Assembly: GCA_038501785.1 (NCBI GenBank)
Contig: JBAMJR010000051.1
Coordinates: 1,344,501-1,408,500 of the forward strand
DNA length: 64,000 nt
Reading direction: 5' to 3'
Origin: Myoxocephalus aenaeus
Taxonomy: Eukaryota > Chordata > Actinopteri > Perciformes > Cottidae
The notes under the pieces were generated by a model. That model ran no database searches and was not told where the DNA came from. It saw only the letters and a program-made list of their open reading frames with translations. Position 1 is the first letter of the stretch. Every line of letters starts with the position of its first letter. Of this stretch, positions 13,383 through 24,353 are shown one piece after another. A program made the position numbers and the translations under genes.

Positions 13383-14992
13383 CCAGTGATGAACTCCTTG
13401 GCTCAAGCGGTCACACTTGATCGCTCCCACAAACGGCTCTGGGCAACATGAGGTCACATTTTCTCTCACAACAAGTCAGAGAAATAAAACTAAAACAAAA
13501 AAAAAATCTGAAAGCTGCACTGACAGATGAGACCAGAACCCATTCTGGTCCAAAAGATAGCATGTTGTGCCACTTGAGACAATTCACTGGTTTAGAAATG
13601 GCTTGGATTAACACGTGTGGGTCATTATTTCTTTATAGTCAGAGACATTTTAAAGCCCTGATAAGCAGCCGCGGGCCTTCCCGTATATATACAGTGTGCT
13701 TATAGCACCATGGAAACCGTTTACTTTCAGGTAAGCCCTGTCTCCTAAAACACATGTTCCCATACTCAAAACAGCTGTGAGTTAGGTTTCAAAGGAGACA
13801 TATCATGTTGTGCATTGACGTATCACATAAGTACGCAGAGGTCTGAGTCGGGAGGAGGTTCGGGGTTGTTAGACGTCTCAAAAACACAGGTCTTTCCCAC
13901 AGTTTTAGTTTTCTACTCTTTTTAAGCCAAACCATGATGTGTTTTTTTAATACTTTTGCAGGAGACAAAAGGTTTGTTCAGGTCACATGAGATCGATGCT
14001 GCTGCAGCACTTCTTGCTCCTCAGCTTGCTCAACACATCCACTGGTTGCCTCTCTGCACATCAACCAAACAGTATCTCCCCCCCCTGTTTCCTCCCCGTT
14101 GTACAATTAAATAGTACCTCTGAAAAATGTCAGTTATTCCATGTGTGACTTGTGGTAATGGCACGTCAGTGTGACATCCTTCCCCCACCGAATCGGAGCC
14201 ACAGCCTGGCTGTTTATTTGGCTCACATCTCTGCCAACGAAAAGTTGCTGACTGGATAATGGAGCGAGAGATATACGGTGCACCACACTGTCCCAATGCA
14301 CTCAATTATTAACTGATAAATGCATATTTTCAAAGCAATGTGTAGACTCTATGGTCCGTTGAGCCCAACTTCCTGTTGTCCTTTGCACCGCGTTTGTTAG
14401 AATTGACTGTGTTCAAATGTAAATGAAGTGTTTCTCTCTGCACTGAACACACACACTGTACATTTATGGGATCTGATTACTGCCTGTAGCCAGAGGGAAT
14501 TGGCTCTGATTTAATTTTCTGATGGAGTAAATCTCAGAAGAACCTGGTTAAAACCTGCTAAATTATATCGCTGGATGAACTTCATTGCCGCGATAGCTCT
14601 ATATGTTGACAGCCGGTTATTCATGCTCTGCAAACGTATTGCCGGCCCTGGACATCCCTTATCAATAACCAACACTTAAAGCAGACACGCCTCCACCACA
14701 GAGGATAAATAAGTGAGAGTGAATTATCCATACGAGGCTGAGTAGAATGTTTTAATTACTCGAGGAACCTGCTCTGCTATCTCGAGCTGTCTGCCTTTCA
14801 CATCAGTATTCAATTAAGCGTGGCGATCAGATGATTTAGGAGAGCGAACTGCACTGCGGCTTTTTTTAAACGCTTCTCCCGATGTAATGCAAGACAATTT
14901 GATACATTATGGACGGATGTAATGTCGCAAATAGCTATTCACATATGTACTCCTCCCTCTATACTTATGAACCCTGGCTGCGGTGGAATAGT
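13383..14992. other. unique non-coding sequence
   Basis: No gene seen. The stretch 14440-14900 contains several homeodomain core motifs and reads like constrained non-coding DNA, but this cannot be judged without alignment. Confidence 0.5.
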
Positions 14993-16163
14993 CCTTTTTG
15001 GTTGGGAAGGTTTCTAACCAAAAAGGTTGAAATGACCCGGAAGTAGCGAAGTGGTCGACCATGATAAGTGCTGGTTGAATTCTCTAAACGCAAAGGAAAG
15101 GAGCTTCAATGCTTCCTAATTTAGCTCCTTTAGCATAGGAAACACTGGACCTTCCTTTACGAAAGGAAAGGAGATAATGCCGACCCACAATTCCTTGCGG
15201 CGGCAACATTTAAAGTGACGCACCATTCGGCCGTTCACGAGGACAAAACGATGATGAAGACAAACGCAGATCGTGTAAATAAGGTGTTTCATAAACTATT
15301 GTCTGCATATTCTTATGATCAGATTATAATCTGCATATAAACCTAAACAACTAAAAGGGATATAATACATTGTTTGTGGGAGAACGTATTTAATTCAGCA
15401 TGTTTGAAACTGAACAGACAGTTTAGTAGCTTTGTTCTCTGTGACACTCCCTTGGTTTCACTTTCATATTCCTTCCATTTCCACCTCGTTAATAAAGTAA
15501 TACCGTACTTTTCGGGTTACAAGCCGCTACTACCTTCGGTCAGTGTCCCCGACAGCTCCCCGCTGTAGCCAGCTGGGGCTCCTGATAGCGCTCCGTCACT
15601 TCCCCGCTAACTTCCGCTAGCTCCCCGAAAACCACCGAAGGTAGCGGGACCAGGCTCGACACCCGACTTGGGCAGAGGGGACGCGGGCAGTAGCAGCAGC
15701 AGCGGGGTGCTAGCTAGCAGCGCTAGCTAGCACCGCTACTAGCTTGCTACAGCGGGGACACTGATCAGCCGTAGGAGCGGCTTGTAACCCGAAAAGTACG
15801 GTACTATAAACCGGGTTGTTCATGACGCAACACTGCAAGAACACGGACAAAGTATCTTAGTATCTGTTTTGTAGTCCATCTCCAGAACATTGTAGTTTCA
15901 CCGCTGCGGACCAACGTCACTAACAGAGGTCAAGGAATAGTGGTTAGGGTTAGACGTTAGGAGACCATTTTTTTTGGAGTATTCAACCTCAGCGCCTGCT
16001 TACATGCAACGTATTGACTCCTCCCACGATAACGTAGCGAGTGCTGAATCTTAATTATTTGACGTTATCCAAGAGAACGTCAGTCTCTGCTCCGTTTGAC
16101 GATGATGAAGACGCACTTGACGCCAACACGGTAGTCCACTACCGTTTGTTGCCTTAAATCCGT
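14993..16163. repeat. possible older dispersed repeat hosting the foldback MITE
   Basis: The sequence flanking MITE copy 1 differs in character from the unique DNA around it. It starts with an 11-bp hairpin (14993-15003 with 15016-15026), contains repeated AAGGAAAGGAG blocks (15090-15173), and carries an exact 14-bp direct repeat ACGATGATGAAGAC at 15248-15261 and 16099-16112, on either side of the MITE. It resembles a dispersed fish repeat that I cannot name. Boundaries are uncertain. Confidence 0.3.
15501..15803. mobile_element. foldback MITE, copy 1 (303 bp)
   Basis: Non-autonomous DNA element with terminal inverted repeats beginning TACCGTACTTTTCGGG at both ends; the inverted match extends about 30 bases (to AAGCCGCT) and, with some mismatches, to the CAGTGTCCCC block about 50 bases in. 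The interior is GC-rich, built from GCTAGC, CAGCAG and CCCCGCTAACTTCC motifs, and also carries a second inversion: CTACCTTCGG near the left end is matched by CCGAAGGTAG in the middle. No coding capacity. The element begins and ends in TA, compatible with a TA target duplication as in Tc1/mariner-type MITEs, but I do not know the superfamily. Copy 2 lies at 54175-54487. Confidence 0.88.
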
Positions 16164-16169
16164 GTGCAT

Positions 16170-16408
16170 CTGTATTCTTAATCTCCGGAGTCTCTCCAGA
16201 TGGAGGACAACAGGACTTCCTGCTGGTTTATCTCTGTCAGAGCCCAGGTTTTCATCAGTGAGGCGGGGAGTTCTGTGTTGCTATACGTCATTAACCACCG
16301 TGAGCTCTCTACTGATTTATCACCCTAAATAAACCAAGTCTCTGAAGCGGACCGATCCCTGAACTCTCCGTGTCGCTCAGCAGTGGACGAGGGCCCGACC
16401 CTTAAACA
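16170..16408 (+). mobile_element. possible short LTR-like insertion
   Basis: A 239-base segment ending in ACA is flanked by the exact 6-mer GTGCAT at 16164-16169 and 16409-16414. It carries an AATAAA signal at 16328-16333 about 75 bases before its end, as in the R-U5 part of an LTR. There is no clear TATA box and the left edge starts CTG rather than TG, so this is only a candidate; the 6-mer could match by chance. Confidence 0.25.
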
Positions 16409-16414
16409 GTGCAT

Positions 16415-17439
16415 ACAGAAACGCTCTGGTCATCGGGGGAATATCTTTTCACAAACAATATCCTCTCATGAATCAAATTGGACACCGGGGGTGTGGAAAG
16501 TTATACAATAAATTAATATCCTAATGACTCTTGCACATACAAGCGATATATTCTCATGATATTATAGAGGGCTTCTGAGAGGCTCATGCTTTAGTCCAGA
16601 CCGTACAAAGGCAGAGCACAAGAGCCCTTTGTAGCTGCCTGTTGCAGACGAGTCTTGTAATCTTGTAATAGAAGTTCAGATATCATTCACCACACAAAGT
16701 GACTTTGTATGCTCTTCAATAAAGGATCTGTTTAGGTAATAAATGTGCAGGGGAAGTTCAAAACAACTTCGCCAAAGGCTCTTTCCAGTGAGTTTTTCAG
16801 CTCACTCGAATGTCAGAAATGTGTTTAAGGGAAACTGTTTCTAAAGGTGATGTGTGATTATTTCCACCAGAGATGGAGTGTGAACGGAGCCCGGGTGGAA
16901 AATACAGCTGCTATTCAATTTACTCTGCATGTCATCTATTTGCTTCAGAAAGGTGTTGCCAGTTATTTACTTTAATCATTTTAAAGAACACTGGTGGTTA
17001 CATTGTTCAAGCATTTCTCAAATCATATGATATGACATCAAAGCCTTTCATTAAATTATGTAAGTAAGATTTTCTGAACATATCCATATATTAACACTGC
17101 TTGCACAATGCAAGGTCAGTATAATAATGTCAGTAATAATAATAACAACACCAATAATAACTGAATGAATTTGACATATATGGCACATTTTGCACTTTAT
17201 TATTACATTTTCTTAAATTGAATACGCTATTTTATTGTTTTATTGTACTTAATATTTGTATGTCTCTCTTTGCTTGCTGCTGCCACAAATACATGAATAA
17301 AGTATATATATATATTTAATTCACACACCAAACAGCCTTTGGGAGCACTTTGGGCTCCATATCTTTCCACAAGGACACTTTGACATGCCAGGGATGAGCC
17401 GGAGATCAAACTGAGAATCTGGCTCCATCCAACACCTTC
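16415..17439. other. unique non-coding sequence
   Basis: No gene seen. Contains a short imperfect AAT-rich patch at about 17120-17162. Confidence 0.5.
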
Positions 17440-17680
17440 CAGATGAAGCAGAACGACGACTGTGAGCCAGACCTTTATCGGCCAACATCAGTAGCAGACC
17501 TCACTAATGCGGTTGCAGCTGATTGGGAGCAAATCCCTGCAGCCGGGTCCCAAAAACCTTCTGGGACGTCCTCCCAGAAGAGCAGATAGCCGCAGATTAA
17601 CACCCACGGTTTTGGAACGACAAAGCAATGACAGATGGGTGCAATGTTAAAGTGCGCACATACTTTTGGCACATCTTGTA
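17440..17680 (+). pseudogene. Tc1-like transposase C-terminal remnant with right end
   Basis: In the frame starting at 17461 the translation includes DLTNAVAADWEQIPAAGSQ, which matches the C-terminal helix region of Tc1-family transposases (pattern LxNAxxxEWxxIP). A frameshift follows; the next recognisable part, corresponding to the SLPRR-type stretch, is in another frame (DVLPEEQ). The segment ends in CATACTTTTGGCACATCTTGTA, resembling the outer end of the right inverted repeat of such elements. The DDE catalytic core and the left end are absent, so this is a dead 3' fragment. The family assignment rests on the short peptide and on familiarity with this common fish repeat. Confidence 0.65.
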
Positions 17681-18226
17681 TCTTTAAAAAATAAAAATAC
17701 ACAAAAAAAAAAAAACAGCAGGCAATGTTTTGAAATATTTACGTTTTAGTAGATTTGGACAATTCATTAATTTATTTCAGTTCCTGTTGTTTCTCTGAGC
17801 AGATGTTTTGGGTTATTAATATCACACACTGCAGTCATCTTTCACACAAGCAATATGCCTCATGGTTTCAACTGGAGATATCAAACTGTTGGCCTCCCAC
17901 CACTTGTATTTTGAGGAAATTATGAATCTAAGCGTGGTTTCCACAGGGATAATCTCAGCTGAGCTGCAATGGGTATAGAGCTGAATGTTTTTAATGGACA
18001 GTTTTTATATCGGAGCGTTGCGGTTAAAAGCCTTGAGTGAAAGAATTTCCTCCTCAATTAATCCTCTGCTTGGTTGTTCACATGGTCACATTTCAAACGT
18101 ACGTTTTCAGGTCAACAGGCACCACTAATCTCTACAAACCCAGCTCAACGTCGCGTGCGAACCCTGTCGGCAGCACGCACTCAAAAACATGTAACGTGTT
18201 GTTTTTACTACACTTCTGAGGCTCGT
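17681..18226. other. unique non-coding sequence
   Basis: A-rich at 17703-17716; otherwise nothing seen. Confidence 0.5.
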
Positions 18227-18265
18227 TGGGGGAGGGGAGGGAGGAGGAGGGAGGAGGAGGGAGGA
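18227..18265 (+). repeat. G-rich (GGGAGGAGGA)n tract
   Basis: Short purine tract with at least four runs of three or more G within 40 bases on the plus strand, so a G-quadruplex is possible. No transcription unit is visible beside it. Confidence 0.8.
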
Positions 18266-18654
18266 TGTTTGAACGTGAGCCAAGAGAATCTTTACATATG
18301 ATGACAAACAATATTATCACAAAGTCCACCTGATGATTGCCTCATTATAAACGGTCTCCTCACTGACTTTTACCTCAGCGAGACAGAAGGCTATTAAAAG
18401 ATGCTTTATTCTCTGTCTGCATGTTCATTATTTCTCAGAGCTAAGGATGCTGACACCTGAAACAAAAACCCTGAAGTGACCAGCCTCCGGCCTGTCAGGG
18501 GAGGGAAGATAAGCCTCATATGCATTCATCCGACCGCTCCTCCCGACTTTTATATTTTGTTCAAGGCGAGACGCTACAGGTTAAAAAAAAAAAAAAATGT
18601 CATGCACTGATCGAATTTTTAGATAAACCATCTCAAATATAGATTTAGGAGTCA

Positions 18655-19045
18655 CTACTTGAGTCTATTTGTGTTTTGCTGCTATATTAGATAATGCCTC
18701 ATTCGTTTATTTTAATATACCATTTGAGAAAACTTGTAAGCACTACAAATAATTATCTAAATGTCAGTAACCAATTGGAGAAGTCTCATGGTGGTATCTA
18801 TTAGTATTTGTTTTACCCCATTCACCCATATGTCCAAACATATGTGAAGGCTGTTTTCTCTAAATCCAATTTCTTCTCAGACTTTGAGCCAGAAATCTCG
18901 AGCAACACTTACGTACAGCAAACTTTCAAGATGTATTCCCATTCATATGACATTCATAGACTGACTGTTTAAATGTTATAAAAAATAGAAGTGTTTTAAT
19001 GAGGACATTTGAGTGCTAAAATGAAACATCCCAAATTTCAGCCTC
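18655..19045 (+). repeat. diverged dispersed repeat, copy A
   Basis: Shares a diagnostic block with two other places in the window: ATGGTGGTATCTATTAGT here, ATGGAGGTATCTATTAGT near 41835, ATGGCGATATCTATTAGT near 42252, all in the same orientation. Upstream of this block copies A and B also share TTAGATAATGCC and AACTTGTAAG, and downstream both have CATTCATAG. Old, non-coding and without visible ends; family not identified. Confidence 0.6.
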
Positions 19046-20229
19046 GTCAGTGAATGTTAAGATTTCTAAACGGAAATCTGTGCAAATTAGCGCATATGTA
19101 TTATAATAATGCTGTATTTAAACAAACAATATCAGAAACCCCCCCCCAAAAAATCTATCTATTCAAGTTTGAACCTTATTCACCAGGGGAGTGCCGACAA
19201 TAATAATGCACCATGATATCATTTTTCATATTCATTGCATCTCTTCAACTGATCTGTTTCTCTCGCTGGCATCACGACGAAGAGGAAACAAAGGCCTCCG
19301 CACGGCTGCGTCAGACATTTCTGGGACAGAAGGATGGCGTCTGAGAGAAAGACGTATATTATTGATAAAGATATGGCACAAGTCCCATTTGGACAGCTCC
19401 GCATTCACGACGACTTAATGTGCAGCCTGTGACAAGCATAACCAATCTCATGACCACGTTGTCAGACATTCCCAATATAGCCTGTAATTATTCATGTTGC
19501 TTAAGTGCTCCAAAGCAGAGGAAGTGTTCGCTTTGACTTATTTTACTGAGAGAAGAAGCCTGCCGGAAAGAAATCGTGCTTGTTTTTTTGTTTTTTTCGA
19601 GAGGTCTTCAGAGGGAGGAGGTGTTGACGTGAGGAAAAACACTTCTCGGTTCATGACGGTCTCTAATTGCTTACAGGTCGTTAAAATGTCTTAGTAGCGT
19701 GTTTGTGTACCTTAAAGGTTCATTTTGGTATCATAGACTGTGATTGTGGATGTCCCTGACATGCCAGTAATCAAGTCAGACACGTATTATGTTGTTTTGC
19801 GGAGTATTTAGCGACATCTTGCACCCGTGATATCACCCTGTTATTCTGAGAGCAGATGTTCAGTGGAATCTGACGGAGCATCACGGGCAAGTGAAACACT
19901 CCAGATATTGTATGCAGATACACTGGGTATCACCACAACACCTCTGGAGAGGCTATTGTCATAATAGTCACTTTGTACATGTGGAAAAAAAAGCATATCT
20001 CCAAAATCTTAGGCTTGACAGGCCTTCCATGCCTGTGATTGGATGATGACTATTTGACGGTGGGGCTTAGCGAACGATGGATAGGATAAGTTACCGTCTT
20101 ATCCCTAATAACTCCATTATTTAAGACAAAGCACCCTTTTTCCTCCCTCATAATTAGACGTTCCAAGTTCTCCACGAGGCTTCTTTCACTTGCGGCGGGA
20201 GATGTTTCGGGATGTTGTGTCGACGTGAC

Positions 20230-20232
<3 letters not shown>
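19046..20232. other. unique non-coding sequence
   Basis: No gene seen. A C8-A6 low-complexity run lies at about 19140-19152. Confidence 0.5.

Positions 20233-20284
<52 letters not shown>
20233..20284. repeat. (CT)n microsatellite
   Basis: Twenty-six perfect CT units followed by a short GT run (20285-20291). Responsible for the Arg-Glu repeat open frames on the minus strand. Confidence 0.97.
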
Positions 20285-20290
<6 letters not shown>

Positions 20291-20291
20291 T

Positions 20292-21599
20292 TTCAGTGGC
20301 CCCCCCGACAATCGTCCACCTCGCGCTCCGAGCTGAGTGACAGAGTCCCGTCTGGCTGTCATTTGTCCATGACAGAGAAGCATACGGCCGCAGGCTGCAC
20401 ACACACACACATTCGTCCGTGCCAAATCTGGCCATGCTAGGACATTGACGCTCTATCTCCGTTGGAACGGGACACGTTCAGACCCCCGAAAGCCAATGCT
20501 GTTGTCTGGTACAGAAGCAGTTTTGAGGTGGCTCTGAATATATCTGTCAGGACACGTCATTGTTGTTCCTTTTGGCAATTCAGGAGCACAAATACACAAT
20601 AGAAGCCGATGCAGCTCGGCCCGACCTCCCTGCAGACTCATCAGCTAGTAGTTTGATGTATTCTTTCATGAAGGAACAGCAATCATCCTCATACAAACAC
20701 ATCCGCAGTCGAAAAGTCCCAAACATCCTCAAAATATAGTTATCTGGAAAACTTTCAAAGCATATTTCATGAATAAATTGTGTAATTTAAAAACAAAACG
20801 TTTGCTTTTCCAATTACACCACCTTGCATTTGACTTATAAGTTCAATAAACAATTTACTTTAACGAAACAAGACTTTGCCAAGTGTATGTTAATGAAGTT
20901 GTTCCAGTGACCTCCAAATTTGATTTAAATTCAATACATCACTTGCCAAGACACTCTCGGTTGTTGGCACGGAAGTAGCACTGAGCTAGCTGTCACTGTT
21001 TTGTTTCAATTAACATAAGCTGTCCTAAATATGCTGAACACTAGTCTTCTTCAACACCACCCCAGGGGCAATGCCTAAGAGAACAAAATAATTAACAGCT
21101 GTGCTGACACTTAAATCTGTGGCGTTTCACTGTTTTCATTATCTGTGTCATAATCATTTAGCTGTGTCATCTCCGCGGAGAACGAATGATGAATCGTAAA
21201 CATTGAACCATTTGGAAATGGCATTCGTCGTTCAAAGATAGACAGCATGAATATATGGTTGGACGTGTTATCCTTGGTTGAAAAAAAAAAACATGTACTT
21301 ACATCACCCATAGAGACACATGAACTGACATAACCATGATGTCCCAAATGATAGCCCTCGATAGTATAAAGAATAGCGCAACATTATAGAAAATACAGTT
21401 AAACCCTCATTCACTCTCTTGTCAAGAGTTAAGGCCTTTGCACACCACCGGTGTGAAGAATAAACCACGTAACAATGTGAAACACTTGCCAAAGAATAGT
21501 TTGTGCATCAAAACTATTCATACCTGCATTGATGAAGAAAAAAAAAGCTTAACAAAAAAAGCTTCCAATAGATCTTATTGACCCAAAGCAGCATCTAGT
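20292..21599. other. unique non-coding sequence
   Basis: No gene or repeat recognised. Confidence 0.5.
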
Positions 21600-21850
21600 C
21601 TTAGGCCAATGAATGATACCGTATAGTGCTTGCTTTTGGACCCTCGTTGTCCACTATTTTTCACAATGCATTGTGGGAAACTTTGAGTCCACTATATACT
21701 TAGCATTCTAGGAAATGGTGCACTCACCATGAAGTCACCTGTATAGTCGGATGTGAGTGATTTCCTCCGAGTTGTACCTTGTGTCATTCACAGCGTGCAC
21801 AGCACGTCTCGTTATTCCAGCAGATTGACTGCACAGTCAATCAGTCAAAG
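21600..21850. repeat. probable dispersed teleost repeat
   Basis: Contains the phrase CTATTTTTCACAATGCATTG and, some 40 bases on, ACTATATACTTAGCATTCTA, which I recognise as typical of a short dispersed repeat of fish genomes. There is no second copy in this window and the ends are not visible, so identification rests on memory of the family, whose name I cannot give. Confidence 0.4.
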
Positions 21851-22100
21851 ACTGTAGTCATTAGAACAAGAGACACCAGAGACTGATCAACAAACTCAAG
21901 ATTTCTATAGGGGATAGCGCTCCTTCACATAAAGAGATTGTCTGAAATAGCCTTTTCGTTCTGCATTACAATTGCACATCCAAGAGTATTTTTAAATCTG
22001 TCAAGATACAAGCGCTTACGCCTTTGTCTTATATTCATGTTGATAGAATATTGGCATTCTGCCTCCCTTGTATATCGAGGGCCACAGAGGAAATGAGTCT

Positions 22101-22134
22101 TTATTTTGTTGAAGGTTATCCTTCAACAAAATAA
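22101..22134. repeat. perfect 15-bp inverted repeat (hairpin)
   Basis: Left arm 22101-22115 and right arm 22120-22134 are exact reverse complements with loop TTAT; one G-T and one further pair could extend the stem by two. Similar in kind to the hairpin at 5168 but unrelated in sequence. Confidence 0.9.
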
Positions 22135-23351
22135 GGTTTCTCCTCTTCCTTACTACTTGTTGTACTTTGCTCACGATTTATTTGAATGTTAAACAGCTGT
22201 CATTCCTCCAGCGTCGAGCTGAATCAAAGGTTGCACAAACGGATGTAGAGGCTATTACCCGCAAAGGCATAAGTATTGTGATAGCTGTCTTGATAGCGCG
22301 GGGGGGCGGGGGGGTCCTGTGAGATCTTGGGAATAAAAATCTGAAGAAAATGTCAGTCAAAGCAGTTAAATGTCATCTAAAATACAGGACGGATCAGGCC
22401 CTACCACTTCACTGCAGCCAATTAAAGATAAATAAGCCACGGACTGATAGGGAGACGTAAGGTTATCGGGTCATTTGCATTTCCTAGCAATTAGTCGGAT
22501 GCAGAGTCCAAGTTCTTGTGAAGGCTGAGCCGCTCAGCACAGCGTGAGGAGCTCTGCAGACCTGGCACACAACATCAGTTAACTCACGTCAAAGCCTCTG
22601 ACCTTTGCTGCCTCGAAGATTGTTCGAGTTTTTCTGTACAGCGCTTCCTAGGATTGTACCGCGAACAGATCACAGAGAGGGCCGATCCCCTGACCCCCTG
22701 GGCCCGGTTTTACCCTTCACTTGTTGAGGCCCTTCATGTTAACAACACGGCGCCTTTTATAAGGTTGAGAAATGAAGAAATGCCTTGGATGACCTTTCGA
22801 ATGTTCCACCATTGCCATCGGAATTGACCCGTGGTTCCAATTATTTGCCTCCCTGCAGGGAAACCAAGGGGCATAAATCACACGAGTGGGCCGATATTTA
22901 ACAACTAAGGCAACTTGAGCACAGCGGTTGATTAATTTGTCAAAAAGAAACAAACCTCACATCTTTTTCAATAAACCAACTACTCCGTTTGGCTTCAGCA
23001 GAAATACGACACACCTGGTTATCAGGGATTAACATGCGAGCCAGGCGGCGCCTTCAGTTTCACCCCGTGCTTGTTCGTTCCCCTGCACTCGATTAACCTT
23101 TGCTCGAGTTTAAAATATAATGCTAACATCTCTAATATAGACACAGCTACGCTGAATGAAATTTGTACAATTTGTACAGAGCGGAAAGGCCAACGTTACG
23201 CGAACCCTCTGTTCCTGGTCGCCACGGTTCTGACATAATGAATGCAGGAGGTGATCACATATTTACACTTCTGTAACCTTATCACATCAGTGGCAAGGAG
23301 TCTCTGCTTATTTCGTCAGGAGGTACTAATTGAAGAAAAAAAAAAGGCTTT

Positions 23352-23356
<5 letters not shown>
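22135..23356. other. unique non-coding sequence
   Basis: No gene seen; a G-rich run (about 22298-22315) is the only low-complexity patch. Confidence 0.5.

Positions 23357-23393
<37 letters not shown>
23357..23393. repeat. (TA)n microsatellite
   Basis: Perfect TA alternation of about 37 bases after an A-rich stretch. Confidence 0.95.
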
Positions 23394-23394
<1 letters not shown>

Positions 23395-23993
23395 TTTGGC
23401 AGACTGCACTTGAAATGATTGCTTTTGGGGAGAAGAACAGAAAGCAACGAGCGGAGTGACGGCCACGGAGGAAATAAAAATCTAATCTTTAGATTTAAAC
23501 TGATTAGATAATAAGTAGCAAAAAGAGAATGAACCCCTGATTGATTACGTAGGAAGTGGCGGGTATTTAAATGACGTGTTCTTATTGGTGGTGTCGGGAC
23601 TCATTGGACGGCTCTGCTGAACGGCACACATTGGACACAGATTGCTTTATTTTCTCAGCTTCTACTCGTCTGAATATTTTATTCATGATTGTCTTTGCGT
23701 TGGCTCCTTTTAAACAATCATTCCCTTTGAAGGCCTTGATGCTCCAGAGGCGATGTTGTCATAAAACCTGAAGTCCCCACTGCAATATCAGAGTTTATGT
23801 ACTGGAGTAGCGACAACTAAACAAAGAATGCAACATTAATCTCCAGCCGGTAGCATTCAGCGCATCAGAATCCTGAATTATTGACGCCTTTTGTCATTTT
23901 TGTGAGGCAGTCCTCTCACTCTGGCTGGCGTTTAACAGGTTAATCAGTCGGTCATATTAAAGCCCACATTTCCTCAGGTTGACGCAATAAAGA

Positions 23994-24015
23994 AACAACA
24001 ACAACAACAACAACC
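23994..24015. repeat. (AAC)n microsatellite
   Basis: Seven AAC units. On the opposite strand it generates a run of Cys codons. Confidence 0.9.
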
Positions 24016-24322
24016 CCTGAGTGATCTGATGCTACGCGTACCGCCGTACACGAGCCGGGATGGCCCTCTGGAGAGAAAAGAGTCGGGGAAAAAAAACAAT
24101 ATCATAAAATATGGATGTTTGTCTTCTCTTCTAAAAAGGTGAATTTGACCAAGTAATGGATTGTTCAAATAGCGACTGAGGCACAAAGGCTATTCAAGCA
24201 AAACAATACGGCCCCTTGAGGGGATATGATCGCGGTGAGAAATAGCATAGCATATCTTAAACATTACAGTTACTACTCAGCAGTGGAGGGATACTTATGT
24301 GCAAGTGCTTGGGGGGGAACTT

Positions 24323-24353
24323 CACACACGCACACACACACACACACACACAC
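24323..24353. repeat. (CA)n microsatellite
   Basis: About 15 CA units with one CG interruption, following a G-rich run. Confidence 0.95.

Noticed and set aside
20154..20440. Arg-Glu and Ser-Leu repeat open frames
   Set aside because: Translation of the CT microsatellite on both strands.
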